Assembly (NCBI GenBank): GCA_900552125.1
Contig: URYK01000020.1
Coordinates: 1-49,289, forward strand
Source: an uncultured Solobacterium sp.
GTDB lineage: Bacteria; Bacillota_I; Bacilli_A; Erysipelotrichales; Erysipelotrichaceae
Length of the DNA: 49,289 nucleotides
Reading direction: 5' to 3'
Made by a program: the position numbers and the translations under genes. Of the stretch, positions 37,253-45,708 are shown piece by piece (the stretch's first letter is position 1; the number at the start of each line of letters is the position of its first letter). The notes under the pieces were generated by a model, which had not been told where the DNA came from, did not search any database, and saw only the letters and a program-made list of their open reading frames with translations.

Positions 37253-38743
37253 ATGTTAAAAGAGTTATTATTTCCTAGTGACTGTACTGCTAAACAATAT
37301 CTTGAAATTCTACTTGAAGCTTATCCCTATGATATTGAAGAATCTCGAGTTTATGCTTTTCTTGACACTCTTCCTCATGCTAGTTCCTATTTAAAAGAAT
37401 GTCTTTCTTACATTAGCAACCTTCCTAAATTTCGTCTCTGTGAAAAAGCAGAACCAATCACTTCTGATTTAGAAATACTATTTCAGAACCTTGCAAGAAT
37501 CGTACAGGAAGATGATAGCCTATTACACCTACATCCTTTTGACTTTGATGCCACAATCATGCTGACTCACTTTGATGTATCACATCCTTATGCCCACTTA
37601 CCTTTGGAAAATATTATTTTTCTTCAAGAAGTACAGCTTCATCATATCCCACTATTTCATTTACCAGATACAAAAGAGTTTTCCATCATCAGGAAAACAG
37701 ATTTTATTTTTCGTAATGTCAGTATTGATGCGAAAGATTTTTTTGCGATGAGTATTTCTATTTCTGATAAGAAAGGGATTGTATATCTTCCAAAGCTTTG
37801 TTTTCAGCTAGGAGTATGTCTATCCTCCTTATATTCTCTTACTACACCCTCTCTTACTCAAGATTTTATTCTAATATTTGGCTTATCTTCAAAACATAAT
37901 GAAGCTGTTTATTATTATGATGAAACCAATCAAATGTATATCGGACTAGTTCGAGGTGATTCCTCCATGCATCATATCCGTTATTTAAAAGATATGATAC
38001 AGACCTTATATAATTCTATCTGTATGAAGAAAAGTGATTTACCAATTCATGCCTCTATGTTTAATCTATTAACACCTACAAAATTATATGGAATGATATT
38101 TGCAGGAGAAAGTGGCACAGGTAAAAGTGAAATCGTAGATGCCCTAACAATTGAATGTCAAAAGAAGAGACTGGATGGCAGAATCATCTTTGATGACCAT
38201 GGTACATGGCATTATTTAGATGAAGAAGTAGTCAGTACTGCTAGTTCTATTGGCGCATTAAAAAATATCACTTATTCACAAATTCCAAACGCTCTATCTA
38301 AATTATCTAATAGTATATTCCTTATACAAGACAATCAAGAAGTTTATCAGCTTTTACCCTTATTATCTCAAGAAGAAACACATATCTTTCATAAAGTTAC
38401 TCATATTTTCTATCTTGATAATCTTTCTGATGAGTATGGTTATACTCAATTAAGCTCATTAGAAGAATGCCTAAGTTTATTTAAAAAGGGTCCTTTTCTT
38501 AAACATGGTCATATAGCATCATCCTATTTTATCAATCCTTATGGCTGTGTACAAAATAAGGAAGCCTGTGATCAATTAATTAATGATTTTTTCACTAATC
38601 TGTTTCTTCAAAATATTCCTATTTATGTATTGTACACCAAACAGGCTCGGATAAATACTTCCCTCTATGAAGAATATGCCCATTTGATTTTACACGAAAT
38701 TGGTGGAAATCATTGCGAAAACAAAAATGAAACGCTATACTAA
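37253..38743 (+). CDS. P-loop protein resembling HPr kinase / PEPCK fold, function unknown
   Basis: A 496-residue protein I cannot assign to a named family. The N-terminal ~260 residues are unrecognised. The C-terminal part echoes the catalytic site of HPr kinase/phosphorylase: LPIHASM (H266), 19 residues later the P-loop GESGTGKSE (285-293), then an acidic pair IIFDDHG (D315, D316). The later HPr-kinase signature (EIRGxG type) is not visible, and the protein is far longer than HPr kinase (about 310). It may phosphorylate a protein or small molecule, or belong to the PEPCK-like side of the superfamily. ATAGGTGA precedes the ATG. pyrR follows 27 bp later on the same strand. Confidence 0.65.
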   Translation: MLKELLFPSDCTAKQYLEILLEAYPYDIEESRVYAFLDTLPHASSYLKECLSYISNLPKFRLCEKAEPITSDLEILFQNLARIVQEDDSLLHLHPFDFDATIMLTHFDVSHPYAHLPLENIIFLQEVQLHHIPLFHLPDTKEFSIIRKTDFIFRNVSIDAKDFFAMSISISDKKGIVYLPKLCFQLGVCLSSLYSLTTPSLTQDFILIFGLSSKHNEAVYYYDETNQMYIGLVRGDSSMHHIRYLKDMIQTLYNSICMKKSDLPIHASMFNLLTPTKLYGMIFAGESGTGKSEIVDALTIECQKKRLDGRIIFDDHGTWHYLDEEVVSTASSIGALKNITYSQIPNALSKLSNSIFLIQDNQEVYQLLPLLSQEETHIFHKVTHIFYLDNLSDEYGYTQLSSLEECLSLFKKGPFLKHGHIASSYFINPYGCVQNKEACDQLINDFFTNLFLQNIPIYVLYTKQARINTSLYEEYAHLILHEIGGNHCENKNETLY

Positions 38744-38770
38744 TAGTAGTACGAAACATGGAGGGTATAC

Positions 38771-39286
38771 ATGGAAATAAAAGAAATTGTGGATGCAATT
38801 GGATTAAAACGTTCTCTGATTCGTATCACACATGAAATCATTGAACGAAACAAAGGGGTCGAAGATATCGTTTTAGTTGGTATAAAAACAAGAGGAGAAT
38901 ATCTCGCAAAACGCTTGGCAAAAAATATCTTAGATGTAGAACATGTTGAAGTTCCTTGCTTCGGATTAGATGTATCTCATTGGAGAGATGATCGAGAAGA
39001 TCCTTATCCATTACCAGAAAACTCACTTCCTGTGAAAGATAAAAAAGTTATTTTAGTAGATGATGTACTTTTTAAAGGAAGAACTGTACGTGCTGCAATG
39101 GACGCAATCATGCATTATGGAAGAGCAAAAGAAATTCAGCTTGCAGTATTAGTTGATCGTGGCCATCGAGAATTGCCTATTCGTGCTGATTATATAGGAA
39201 AAAATATTCCCAGTTCATTATCTGAAGTTATTCGTGTACGAGTAGAAGAAGTCGATGGAAACGATGGTGTTTATATTAATAAATAG
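38771..39286 (+). CDS. pyrR: Pyrimidine operon RNA-binding attenuator / uracil phosphoribosyltransferase
   Basis: PyrR (171 residues) binds leader RNA of pyr genes when UMP is high, and it has weak uracil phosphoribosyltransferase activity. The PRPP-binding motif VILVDDVLFKGRTVRAAMDA is present. The family C-terminal stretch AVLVDRGHRELPIRADYIGK is essentially that of Bacillus. GGAGGG lies 6 nt before the ATG. It is not next to pyrimidine biosynthesis genes here. It follows the HPr-kinase-like gene and is 11 bp upstream of an M42 peptidase gene, so it sits in an unusual operon. I see no PyrR-binding attenuator in the window. Confidence 0.95.
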   Translation: MEIKEIVDAIGLKRSLIRITHEIIERNKGVEDIVLVGIKTRGEYLAKRLAKNILDVEHVEVPCFGLDVSHWRDDREDPYPLPENSLPVKDKKVILVDDVLFKGRTVRAAMDAIMHYGRAKEIQLAVLVDRGHRELPIRADYIGKNIPSSLSEVIRVRVEEVDGNDGVYINK

Positions 39287-39297
39287 AGGTGATTACG

Positions 39298-40326
39298 ATG
39301 AATAAAGAATATGTATTAGATTTCGCAAAACAATTACTAAGTATGGATTCTCCTACTGGCTATACAAAACATGCGATTGATTTTGTGAAAACAGAAGTAG
39401 AAAAATTAGGTTTTGAAACTGAAAAAAATCAAAAAGGAAATCTTCTGATTCATGTAAAAGGAAAAAGCAATGATAAAACTATTGGTTTCTGTGCCCATTG
39501 TGATACTTTAGGTTTAATGGTTCGCTCTATTCAAGCAGATGGTACATTAGCTGTAACTAAACTTGGTGGACCAATCATGGCTACTCTAGATGGTGAATAC
39601 TGCCGAATCATCACAAGAGAAAACAAAGTATATACAGGAACAATTCTTTCTAAATCTCCTGCAGTACATGTATATCCAGATGCTTCCAGCAGAAAACGTG
39701 AAGCTGATGAAATGTATGTACGCATTGATGAGGTTGTGAAAAGTAAAGCCGATGTAGAAGAATTAGGTATATGCAACGGAGACTTTATTGCGATTGATCC
39801 TAAGGTTCAGATTACAGAAAGCGGATTTATCAAATCTCGTTTCTTAGATGATAAAATCAGTGTCAGTGCATTAGTAGGAGTTCTACAGCACTTAAAAGAA
39901 AACAATGTAACTCCAGAATATGATTTAATTTTTATGATGAGTACTTTTGAAGAAGTAGGTCATGGAATGGCTCATATCCCAGCATGCATAACAGAATTAA
40001 TTGCAGTAGATATGGGGTGTATCGGACTAGACCTAGCCTGTACAGAACAAGATGTATCTATATGTGCAAAAGACTCCAGCGGTCCTTACGACTATGACAT
40101 GACTACAAATTTAATTCAGCTTGCGAAAGAAAATAAATTAAGCTATGCTGTTGATATTTATCCAATGTATGGAAGTGATGTTAGTGCAGCATTAAAAGGC
40201 GGGAATGACATTCGTGGTGCATTGATCGGTCCTGGTGTTCACGCTTCTCATGGTATGGAACGTACTCATTATGACGGTGTTGAAAATACCATGAAATTGA
40301 TTCTAGCTTACATCACACAAAAATAA
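39298..40326 (+). CDS. M42-family metallo-aminopeptidase
   Basis: A 342-residue cytoplasmic aminopeptidase of clan MH (M42, glutamyl aminopeptidase/endoglucanase-like). Co-catalytic metal ligands are visible in order: His and Asp of FCAHCDTLG, Asp of SRFLDDKIS, the Glu pair of STFEEVGHG, Asp of AVDMG, and His of ASHGMERTH near the end. Such enzymes trim peptides and may form large shells. GAGGTGA lies 5 nt before the ATG at 39298. A GTG three codons earlier overlaps that site. It follows pyrR by 11 bp and ends at a terminator. Confidence 0.88.
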   Translation: MNKEYVLDFAKQLLSMDSPTGYTKHAIDFVKTEVEKLGFETEKNQKGNLLIHVKGKSNDKTIGFCAHCDTLGLMVRSIQADGTLAVTKLGGPIMATLDGEYCRIITRENKVYTGTILSKSPAVHVYPDASSRKREADEMYVRIDEVVKSKADVEELGICNGDFIAIDPKVQITESGFIKSRFLDDKISVSALVGVLQHLKENNVTPEYDLIFMMSTFEEVGHGMAHIPACITELIAVDMGCIGLDLACTEQDVSICAKDSSGPYDYDMTTNLIQLAKENKLSYAVDIYPMYGSDVSAALKGGNDIRGALIGPGVHASHGMERTHYDGVENTMKLILAYITQK

Positions 40327-40333
40327 TAAACTC

Positions 40334-40368
40334 AAGCATATTCTTATCTAAAGAGTATGCTTTTTATG
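40334..40368 (+). terminator. Terminator after the M42 peptidase gene
   Basis: AGCATATTCTT pairs with AAGAGTATGCT (one mismatch) and is followed by five T. Confidence 0.75.
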
Positions 40369-40379
40369 TATGAAATAAT

Positions 40380-40408
40380 TCACCTCTTCATATATTGAAA
40401 TGAGGTGA
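40380..40408 (+). promoter_or_regulatory. Hairpin that sequesters the ribosome-binding site
   Basis: TCACCTC (40380-40386) is perfectly complementary to GAGGTGA (40402-40408), the Shine-Dalgarno site of the GDT1-family gene. A further 4 bp (TTCA/TGAA) close a 5-nt loop after a 2-nt bulge. Folded, the hairpin would hide the ribosome-binding site. Confidence 0.65.
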
Positions 40409-40412
40409 TTTT

Positions 40413-41057
40413 ATGTTTCTACACACATTTTTCTTTGTCTTCTTTGCGGAAATGGCAGATAAAACACAATTCATGATGATGGCTCTTACAAACCGTTATA
40501 CTTTCAGACAAGTCATAGGTGGTATGATACTAGGTATTTTATTAATTAGCGGTTTTTCTGTTTTAGCCGGTAACCTAATTGGTGATGTAATACCTATAAA
40601 ATGGATCAAATTAGTGGCTTCTATTATGTTTCTAATTTTTGGCTTTCTAAATCTAAAACAACAAAATCAAGAAGAAACAGGTCATGTCCTATCATTTAAA
40701 ATACCCTTATTATCCATTGCCTGTACCTTTGTCTTGGCAGAATTAGGTGATAAAACACAATTGGCAACCGTAGCTCTAGCGGCAGATCATATGCATTCAC
40801 ATTTTGCTGTATTTTTAGGGGCATCCTTAGGGCTGATTATGGCAAATTTATTTGGTATATTCGCAGGTAAAATTCTCTTTAAATTTCTTAGTGAACAAAC
40901 AATGAAGATTGGAAGCTCTTTTATCTTCTTTTTATTTGGATCTTTAACACTATTCGAAACAATTCCTGGCAATAATACTATTTATGTGTTATATAGCTGT
41001 ATTTTAATTTTAATAGCTTATATCATTTATACGCATTCTTATAAACAATCTCAATAG
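40413..41057 (+). CDS. GDT1/UPF0016-family cation transporter
   Basis: A 214-residue membrane protein with about six to seven helices in two homologous halves, each with a family signature: AEMADKTQ near the start and AELGDKTQ in the middle. The usual motif is E-x-G-D-K/R-T/S, so the first copy has Ala in place of Gly. Bacterial relatives export Mn2+, eukaryotic ones move Mn2+/Ca2+ against H+. Manganese export is the likely role here (inference). The ribosome-binding site lies in a hairpin. I found no yybP-ykoY manganese riboswitch signature upstream. Confidence 0.88.
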   Translation: MFLHTFFFVFFAEMADKTQFMMMALTNRYTFRQVIGGMILGILLISGFSVLAGNLIGDVIPIKWIKLVASIMFLIFGFLNLKQQNQEETGHVLSFKIPLLSIACTFVLAELGDKTQLATVALAADHMHSHFAVFLGASLGLIMANLFGIFAGKILFKFLSEQTMKIGSSFIFFLFGSLTLFETIPGNNTIYVLYSCILILIAYIIYTHSYKQSQ

Positions 41058-41150
41058 AAATATATCAAAATCTTTCTGAAAACAAATTAATATTTTTTCT
41101 TTTCTTAAGTAAATTCCTTACAAACTGATGTATTTTATATGAAAATAAGC

Positions 41151-41156
41151 TATAAT
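41151..41156 (+). promoter_or_regulatory. -10 element of the oligopeptidase gene
   Basis: TATAAT lies about 33 nt before the GTG start, in an A/T-rich 130-bp intergenic region. No convincing -35 is visible. Confidence 0.4.
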
Positions 41157-41188
41157 AAGGGTAATTGAAAAGAAAGAAGGTAGAAATT

Positions 41189-42943
41189 GTGAACGAATGG
41201 TCCTTAGACATACTTTATAAAGGTTTTGATGATGAAGCCTTTATAAACGACTTTAAAACTTTAGATACAGAAATAGAAAACTGTATTAAGATTACTGATG
41301 TATTATCCCACGAAGATGAAGTAACTACATTAAAGAATGTGTTATCTGCGTTAGAAACATATTCAACATTAAAAGAAAAAATCAGATCTTTTATTTCTCT
41401 AAAACAATCCACAAACACAGCTGATCCAAAAGCAGCATCTCTTTATAACCAGCTATCTCAAAAATGTAGTGCCAGTTCGAAAGTTTTCTCAAAATTCCAA
41501 AGATATATTTCAGAAATTGAAGATCTAGAATCTTGCATTGCACAGGATGATGTATTAAAGGAATACAAGTTCTTACTAACATCAATCAAAGAAGATAGTA
41601 AATATTTGTTAAGTGATGATGTAGAAGAAGTTCTTACAAAAATGGATATTACTGGTGGTTCTGCGTGGGAGAATCTACAAAGTTATCTAACAAGCACTGT
41701 AGAAGTTGATTACGAAGGTGATAAAACAACCTTATCTCAGATACGTAATCTTGCCTATGATAGTGATAGTAAAGTAAGAAAAGCTGCTTATGAAGCAGAA
41801 CTTGCTTCTTATGAAAAAATTCGTGATTCTATCGCGTTCTCTTTAAACAGTATTAAAGCTCAAGTACTTACAGAATGTGAATTGCGTGGATTCGATTCCC
41901 CTCTTGCGATGACACTTCATCAGGCACATATGAAACAAGAAACATTAGATGCATTAATGAGTGCCTTAAAATCATATTTACCAAAATTCCATGCTTATCT
42001 TCGTCGTAAAGCAGAATTATTAGGACATGAAAATGGTCTTCCTTGGTATGATTTATTTGCCCCAATGCATACAGAATCTAAAACATATACTGTAGAAGAA
42101 GCTAAACAGTATTTATTAGATCACTTCCGTCCATTCGCAGATGATATGGCAGATATGATGGAACGTGCCTTTGATGAAAACTGGATAGATTTCTTCCCTC
42201 GTAAAGGAAAAGTTGGCGGTGCATTCTGTGCAAATCTTCCATATGTAAAACAAAGTCGTGTACTTACTAATTTTGATGGAGCATTAGGTGATATAGTTAC
42301 ATTAGCTCATGAATTAGGACATGCATATCATGGTATGATGATTGAAAATCATCGCCCATTAAATACAGATTATTCTATGCCAGTTGCGGAAACAGCATCT
42401 ACATTTAATGAAAATATCATTATGGATGCAGCTATTGATGATGCCACTGGTGATGAAAAAATAGCGCTTATTGAAAATCAGCTACAAGACTTAACACAAA
42501 CAATGTGTGATATTTATTCTCGTTTCTTATTTGAAAAGACTGTCTTTGAGAAATGTAAAGATACATTCTTATTCCCTGATGAATTAGAGAAAATCATGTT
42601 AAATGCTCAAAAGGAAGCATATGGAGATGGATTAGACCCTAATTATTTACACCCATATATGTGGATATGTAAATCTCACTATTATTCAAGCGGTTTAAGC
42701 TTCTACAACTTCCCATATGCATTTGGTTCTCTATTTGCGAAAGGACTTGTCTTAAAATATCATGAAGATAAAGAAAATTTCGTACCTAAATATAGAGAAT
42801 TATTAAAAGCTACTACAATTTCCAGTGTAGAAGATGTTGCGAAAATGGTAGATATTGATTTATGCGATGAAAACTTCTGGATTCATTGTCTAGAAGCATG
42901 TGGAAAACGCATTGATGAATTTTTAACTCTTACAGAAAAATAA
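41189..42943 (+). CDS. pepF: M3-family oligoendopeptidase (PepF-like)
   Basis: A 584-residue zinc metallopeptidase that cleaves short peptides in the cytoplasm. An N-terminal helical region (Oligo_F-like, NEWSLDILYKGF onward) precedes the M3 catalytic domain. Its zinc motif HELGH is at 374-378 (TLAHELGHAYHG), and the third ligand Glu is in VAETASTFNE. Late motifs YMWICKSHYYSSGLSFYNFPYAFG fragments (YYSSG, YNFPYAFG) are typical of the PepF group. I start at the GTG at 41189, 8 nt after GAAGG. A TTG at 41165 has no ribosome-binding site. It is monocistronic with a strong terminator. Confidence 0.92.
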   Translation: MNEWSLDILYKGFDDEAFINDFKTLDTEIENCIKITDVLSHEDEVTTLKNVLSALETYSTLKEKIRSFISLKQSTNTADPKAASLYNQLSQKCSASSKVFSKFQRYISEIEDLESCIAQDDVLKEYKFLLTSIKEDSKYLLSDDVEEVLTKMDITGGSAWENLQSYLTSTVEVDYEGDKTTLSQIRNLAYDSDSKVRKAAYEAELASYEKIRDSIAFSLNSIKAQVLTECELRGFDSPLAMTLHQAHMKQETLDALMSALKSYLPKFHAYLRRKAELLGHENGLPWYDLFAPMHTESKTYTVEEAKQYLLDHFRPFADDMADMMERAFDENWIDFFPRKGKVGGAFCANLPYVKQSRVLTNFDGALGDIVTLAHELGHAYHGMMIENHRPLNTDYSMPVAETASTFNENIIMDAAIDDATGDEKIALIENQLQDLTQTMCDIYSRFLFEKTVFEKCKDTFLFPDELEKIMLNAQKEAYGDGLDPNYLHPYMWICKSHYYSSGLSFYNFPYAFGSLFAKGLVLKYHEDKENFVPKYRELLKATTISSVEDVAKMVDIDLCDENFWIHCLEACGKRIDEFLTLTEK

Positions 42944-42948
42944 AAGAC

Positions 42949-42987
42949 AAAACAGGTTTCACGAAATAATGTGAACCTGTTTTTTTG
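42949..42987 (+). terminator. Terminator after pepF
   Basis: AAAACAGGTTTCAC pairs with GTGAACCTGTTTT across an 8-nt loop (one mismatch), then T residues. Confidence 0.85.
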
Positions 42988-42992
42988 TATAT

Positions 42993-43026
42993 AAAAAAGG
43001 ACTTACATCGCTGTAAATCCCTTTTA
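42993..43026 (-). terminator. Terminator after ptsI
   Basis: On the minus strand AAAAGGGATTTACA pairs with TGTAAGTCCTTTT around a 4-nt loop and continues in T. It is back to back with the pepF terminator. Confidence 0.8.
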
Positions 43027-43037
43027 ATTTCTATGTA

Positions 43038-44741
43038 CTATTTAGCAATAGTTTCTTTAATTAGATTCAATACGTCTTCAGCAGTAGATTGTTTCAATGC
43101 TTCTTCCGCAAGTGATTCCATTTCTTTTTTGCTTAGGTTAGTAACCATTTTACGAGCTTTTAGAATCTGAGTAGCAGACATAGAGAATTCATCTAATCCA
43201 AGACCTAATAATACAGGTACTGCATATTCTTCTCCTGCCATAGCTCCACACATTCCTGCCCATTTACCTTCTTTATGAGCACCATCAATTGTCATCTTAA
43301 TTAGACGTAAGATAGATGGGTTGTATGGCTGATATAAGTAAGATACTTTTTCATTCATACGGTCAGCTGCCATAGAGTACTGAATCAAGTCATTTGTACC
43401 AATTGAGAAGAAGTCTGCTTCTTTAGCGAAGTTATCTGCATTTACAGCTGCAGCTGGAATTTCAACCATCATACCAACTTCAATATTATCTGCAACTTTA
43501 ACACCTTCTGCGATTAATTTAGCTTTTTCTTCTTCAAAAATTGCTTTACCCTGACGGAATTCATCAACTGTGGCAATCATTGGGAACATGATACAAAGTC
43601 TACCGTAGATAGATGCACGAATCAATGCACGTAACTGCGTACGGAAGATATCAGTTCTATCTAAACATAAACGAATTGCACGATATCCTAAGAATGGATT
43701 CATTTCAGGATCAAATGTGAAGTAAGGAAGTTTTTTATCTCCTCCAATATCCAAAGTACGAACAACGACACGACGTCCGCCCATACCTTCTAATACTGCT
43801 TTATAAGCTTCAAACTGTTCATCTTCTGTTGGGAAGTGGTCAGAATGCATATATAAGAATTCTGTACGGTAAAGACCAATTCCTTCACCACCATTATTTA
43901 GAACACCTTCAACATCATCTGGTGTACCAATGTTACCAGCAAGTTCAACTTCGTGTCCATCTGTAGTGATAGATTTTGCATCTTTCAATACCTTCAATGC
44001 TTCTTTTTCTTTTAAGTAATTTTCACGTTTTACTTCATATTCTTTAATTTCTTCATCTGTTGGATTTAAGATTACAGCGCCTTCAATAGCATCAAGAATA
44101 ACAGTATCCCCGTTATTAGAAGCTTCTAAAACACCGCTGCATCCAACAACAGCAGGAATTTCTAATGAGTTTGCCATAATTGCAGAGTGGCTAGTTTTAC
44201 CACCAATGTTTGTCGCAAAACCTTTCGCAAATTCATTTAACTGTGCTGTATCAGATGGAGTTAAGTCATGTGCAATAATGACAGAATCTTCATTGATTGC
44301 GCTTAAATCAGGAATTGTTAATCCTAATAAGTTACATTTTAAACGGAAAGTAACGTCTTTAACATCAGCAGCTCTTTCTTTAAAATATTCATTGTCCATA
44401 GATTCAAACATAGAAACCATCATATTTGCAACTTCATTTGTCGCAAATTCAGCATTAACTTTATCATTTTCAATCATCGCAATGATCTGATTAGCTAATT
44501 CCGGATCCCCTGCCATCATTAAATGAGCATCAAATACTGCTAATTCTTCTGGAGCTAAACGTTTCGCAGCACGTTCCTTGATTCCTTCAATGTCAGCTTT
44601 TGTTTTTTCCAAAGCCTCATTAAATTTTGCTACTTCTTCCTCTGGATTAGCTTCTTTCTTTACGATTTCAAAGCTAGGTGTTTCCAATTTGTAAACTTTA
44701 GCGATTGCAATACCTGCAGATGCTGCAATACCTTTAAGCAT
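43038..44741 (-). CDS. ptsI: PTS Enzyme I (phosphoenolpyruvate-protein phosphotransferase)
   Basis: Enzyme I (567 residues) takes phosphate from PEP on His185 ([11 protein letters not shown]) and passes it to HPr, feeding every PTS permease. The N-terminal HPr-binding helical domain is about 25-145. The PEP-binding barrel contains [25 protein letters not shown] and IGTNDLIQY. The C-terminal active-site Cys lies in [18 protein letters not shown] precedes the ATG. ptsH is not adjacent, unlike in many Bacillota. A promoter and a cre-like site lie upstream. It would supply both PTS systems in this window. Confidence 0.97.
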   Translation of the reverse strand: MLKGIAASAGIAIAKVYKLETPSFEIVKKEANPEEEVAKFNEALEKTKADIEGIKERAAKRLAPEELAVFDAHLMMAGDPELANQIIAMIENDKVNAEFATNEVANMMVSMFESMDNEYFKERAADVKDVTFRLKCNLLGLTIPDLSAINEDSVIIAHDLTPSDTAQLNEFAKGFATNIGGKTSHSAIMANSLEIPAVVGCSGVLEASNNGDTVILDAIEGAVILNPTDEEIKEYEVKRENYLKEKEALKVLKDAKSITTDGHEVELAGNIGTPDDVEGVLNNGGEGIGLYRTEFLYMHSDHFPTEDEQFEAYKAVLEGMGGRRVVVRTLDIGGDKKLPYFTFDPEMNPFLGYRAIRLCLDRTDIFRTQLRALIRASIYGRLCIMFPMIATVDEFRQGKAIFEEEKAKLIAEGVKVADNIEVGMMVEIPAAAVNADNFAKEADFFSIGTNDLIQYSMAADRMNEKVSYLYQPYNPSILRLIKMTIDGAHKEGKWAGMCGAMAGEEYAVPVLLGLGLDEFSMSATQILKARKMVTNLSKKEMESLAEEALKQSTAEDVLNLIKETIAK

Positions 44742-44799
44742 AAAATAGTCCTCCTCTTACTTCATAAAACTTATACTTTTAATACTATTCTGATAAACT

Positions 44800-44813
44800 C
44801 AAAAACGCTTACA
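44800..44813 (-). promoter_or_regulatory. cre-like site in the ptsI leader
   Basis: The minus strand reads TGTAAGCGTTTTTG, close to the CcpA cre consensus TGWAARCGYTWNCW with mismatches at the end. It lies about 14-27 nt after the predicted start, where binding would block elongation. Confidence 0.4.
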
Positions 44814-44833
44814 TGAGTCTACCTCTATCTATG

Positions 44834-44862
44834 ATAATAACATTTTTTGCTAACTTAGGCAA
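44834..44862 (-). promoter_or_regulatory. Promoter of ptsI
   Basis: TTGCCT (44857-44862), a 17-bp spacer and TATTAT (44834-44839) preceded by TGT. The predicted start near 44827 gives an 86-nt leader. Confidence 0.55.
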
Positions 44863-44983
44863 TGAAAAATACTTTTACAGACAAAAGAATTTTCATATTC
44901 TTGCGAAATTTTCCACAAGATAATAAAATAGTTATCTATTTCTAAACAACTTCTATAATTTTCCTATTTAATATAATAAAATA

Positions 44984-45004
44984 GACGATAGTTTACCTAC
45001 CGTC
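44984..45004 (-). terminator. Terminator after the GntR regulator / beta-glucoside operon
   Basis: On the minus strand GACGGTAG pairs with CTATCGTC (8 bp, one G-U) followed by TATTTTATT, just after the regulator stop codon. The rest of the ~270-bp region up to ptsI holds the ptsI promoter and cre-like site. Confidence 0.65.
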
Positions 45005-45015
45005 ATTATCATCAC

Positions 45016-45681
45016 CTAAGAGACTATTTCAATTGGACCTTCCTTTGGATTGTAATATGTATGAATCAATAATTGAACTCCTCCATCTAGATTAACTATG
45101 CTGCTTTCTACCATAATAACAGGTGTTTCTAGCTTCAAGTTCAATAGATTAGCATATTTAACTGGAACGCTAACTGGATAAAACTTCTGTGTCATTTTTC
45201 CATTTTGTATATAAGGACTGACATCTAATAATTTATCTAGATTGTTCAAACATTTTTGATCCACTCTGTCATAAATAAAGAAAAATTCCTCTACGCTTAC
45301 AGGGCGATTTTCTTTCTTATTTAATCGAATCACACGTAAAATCTGTGTACTTGGCATCACTTTAAAAATTTCCGCTATTTCCGGTATTTCTTTTATATTC
45401 AAATAAATTAGAATAAAGCTGCCTTCTTCCTGATTCAACAAACTTTCTTTCGATGTATTTTTCTTCATCAGACTGCGATCTGCCACAAAGGTTCCTTTAT
45501 TGCCATTCCTATACAATACACCTTCTTCAACTAGTTCGTTTACAGCATTTCGAATGGTCATACGACTAACATTGCAGATTTGTGCTAGCTCTCTTTCAGA
45601 AGCTATAGGTGTATGAACAGGTTTATCTTCTATTTCATCTAATATTTTTTGTTTAATTTTCTGATACCGTGGAATAGTCAT
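45016..45681 (-). CDS. GntR/HutC-family regulator with UTRA domain
   Basis: A 221-residue repressor or activator. An N-terminal winged helix-turn-helix (IASERELAQICNVSRMTIRNAVNELVEEGVLY, about 26-60) is followed by a UTRA ligand-binding domain (about 80-215, YLNIKEIPEI, ILRVIRLNKKENRPVSVEEFF). Such HutC-type regulators often bind a sugar phosphate. It is the last gene of the beta-glucoside operon, so it probably controls that operon in response to its phosphorylated substrate (inference). Operators would lie upstream of the window end. AAGGTGA precedes the ATG. Confidence 0.92.
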   Translation of the reverse strand: MTIPRYQKIKQKILDEIEDKPVHTPIASERELAQICNVSRMTIRNAVNELVEEGVLYRNGNKGTFVADRSLMKKNTSKESLLNQEEGSFILIYLNIKEIPEIAEIFKVMPSTQILRVIRLNKKENRPVSVEEFFFIYDRVDQKCLNNLDKLLDVSPYIQNGKMTQKFYPVSVPVKYANLLNLKLETPVIMVESSIVNLDGGVQLLIHTYYNPKEGPIEIVS

Positions 45682-45708
45682 AAATTCACCTTCTTTCAGC
45701 TTCTTTTC

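Noticed and set aside
37253..38743. Calling the P-loop protein HprK
   Set aside because: Length and the missing C-terminal signature do not fit, and only the H, P-loop and DD pattern is shared.
40327..40412. Manganese (yybP-ykoY) riboswitch before the GDT1-family gene
   Set aside because: The interval is only 86 nt, already holds a terminator and the sequestering hairpin, and lacks the conserved GGGGAGUA-type loops.
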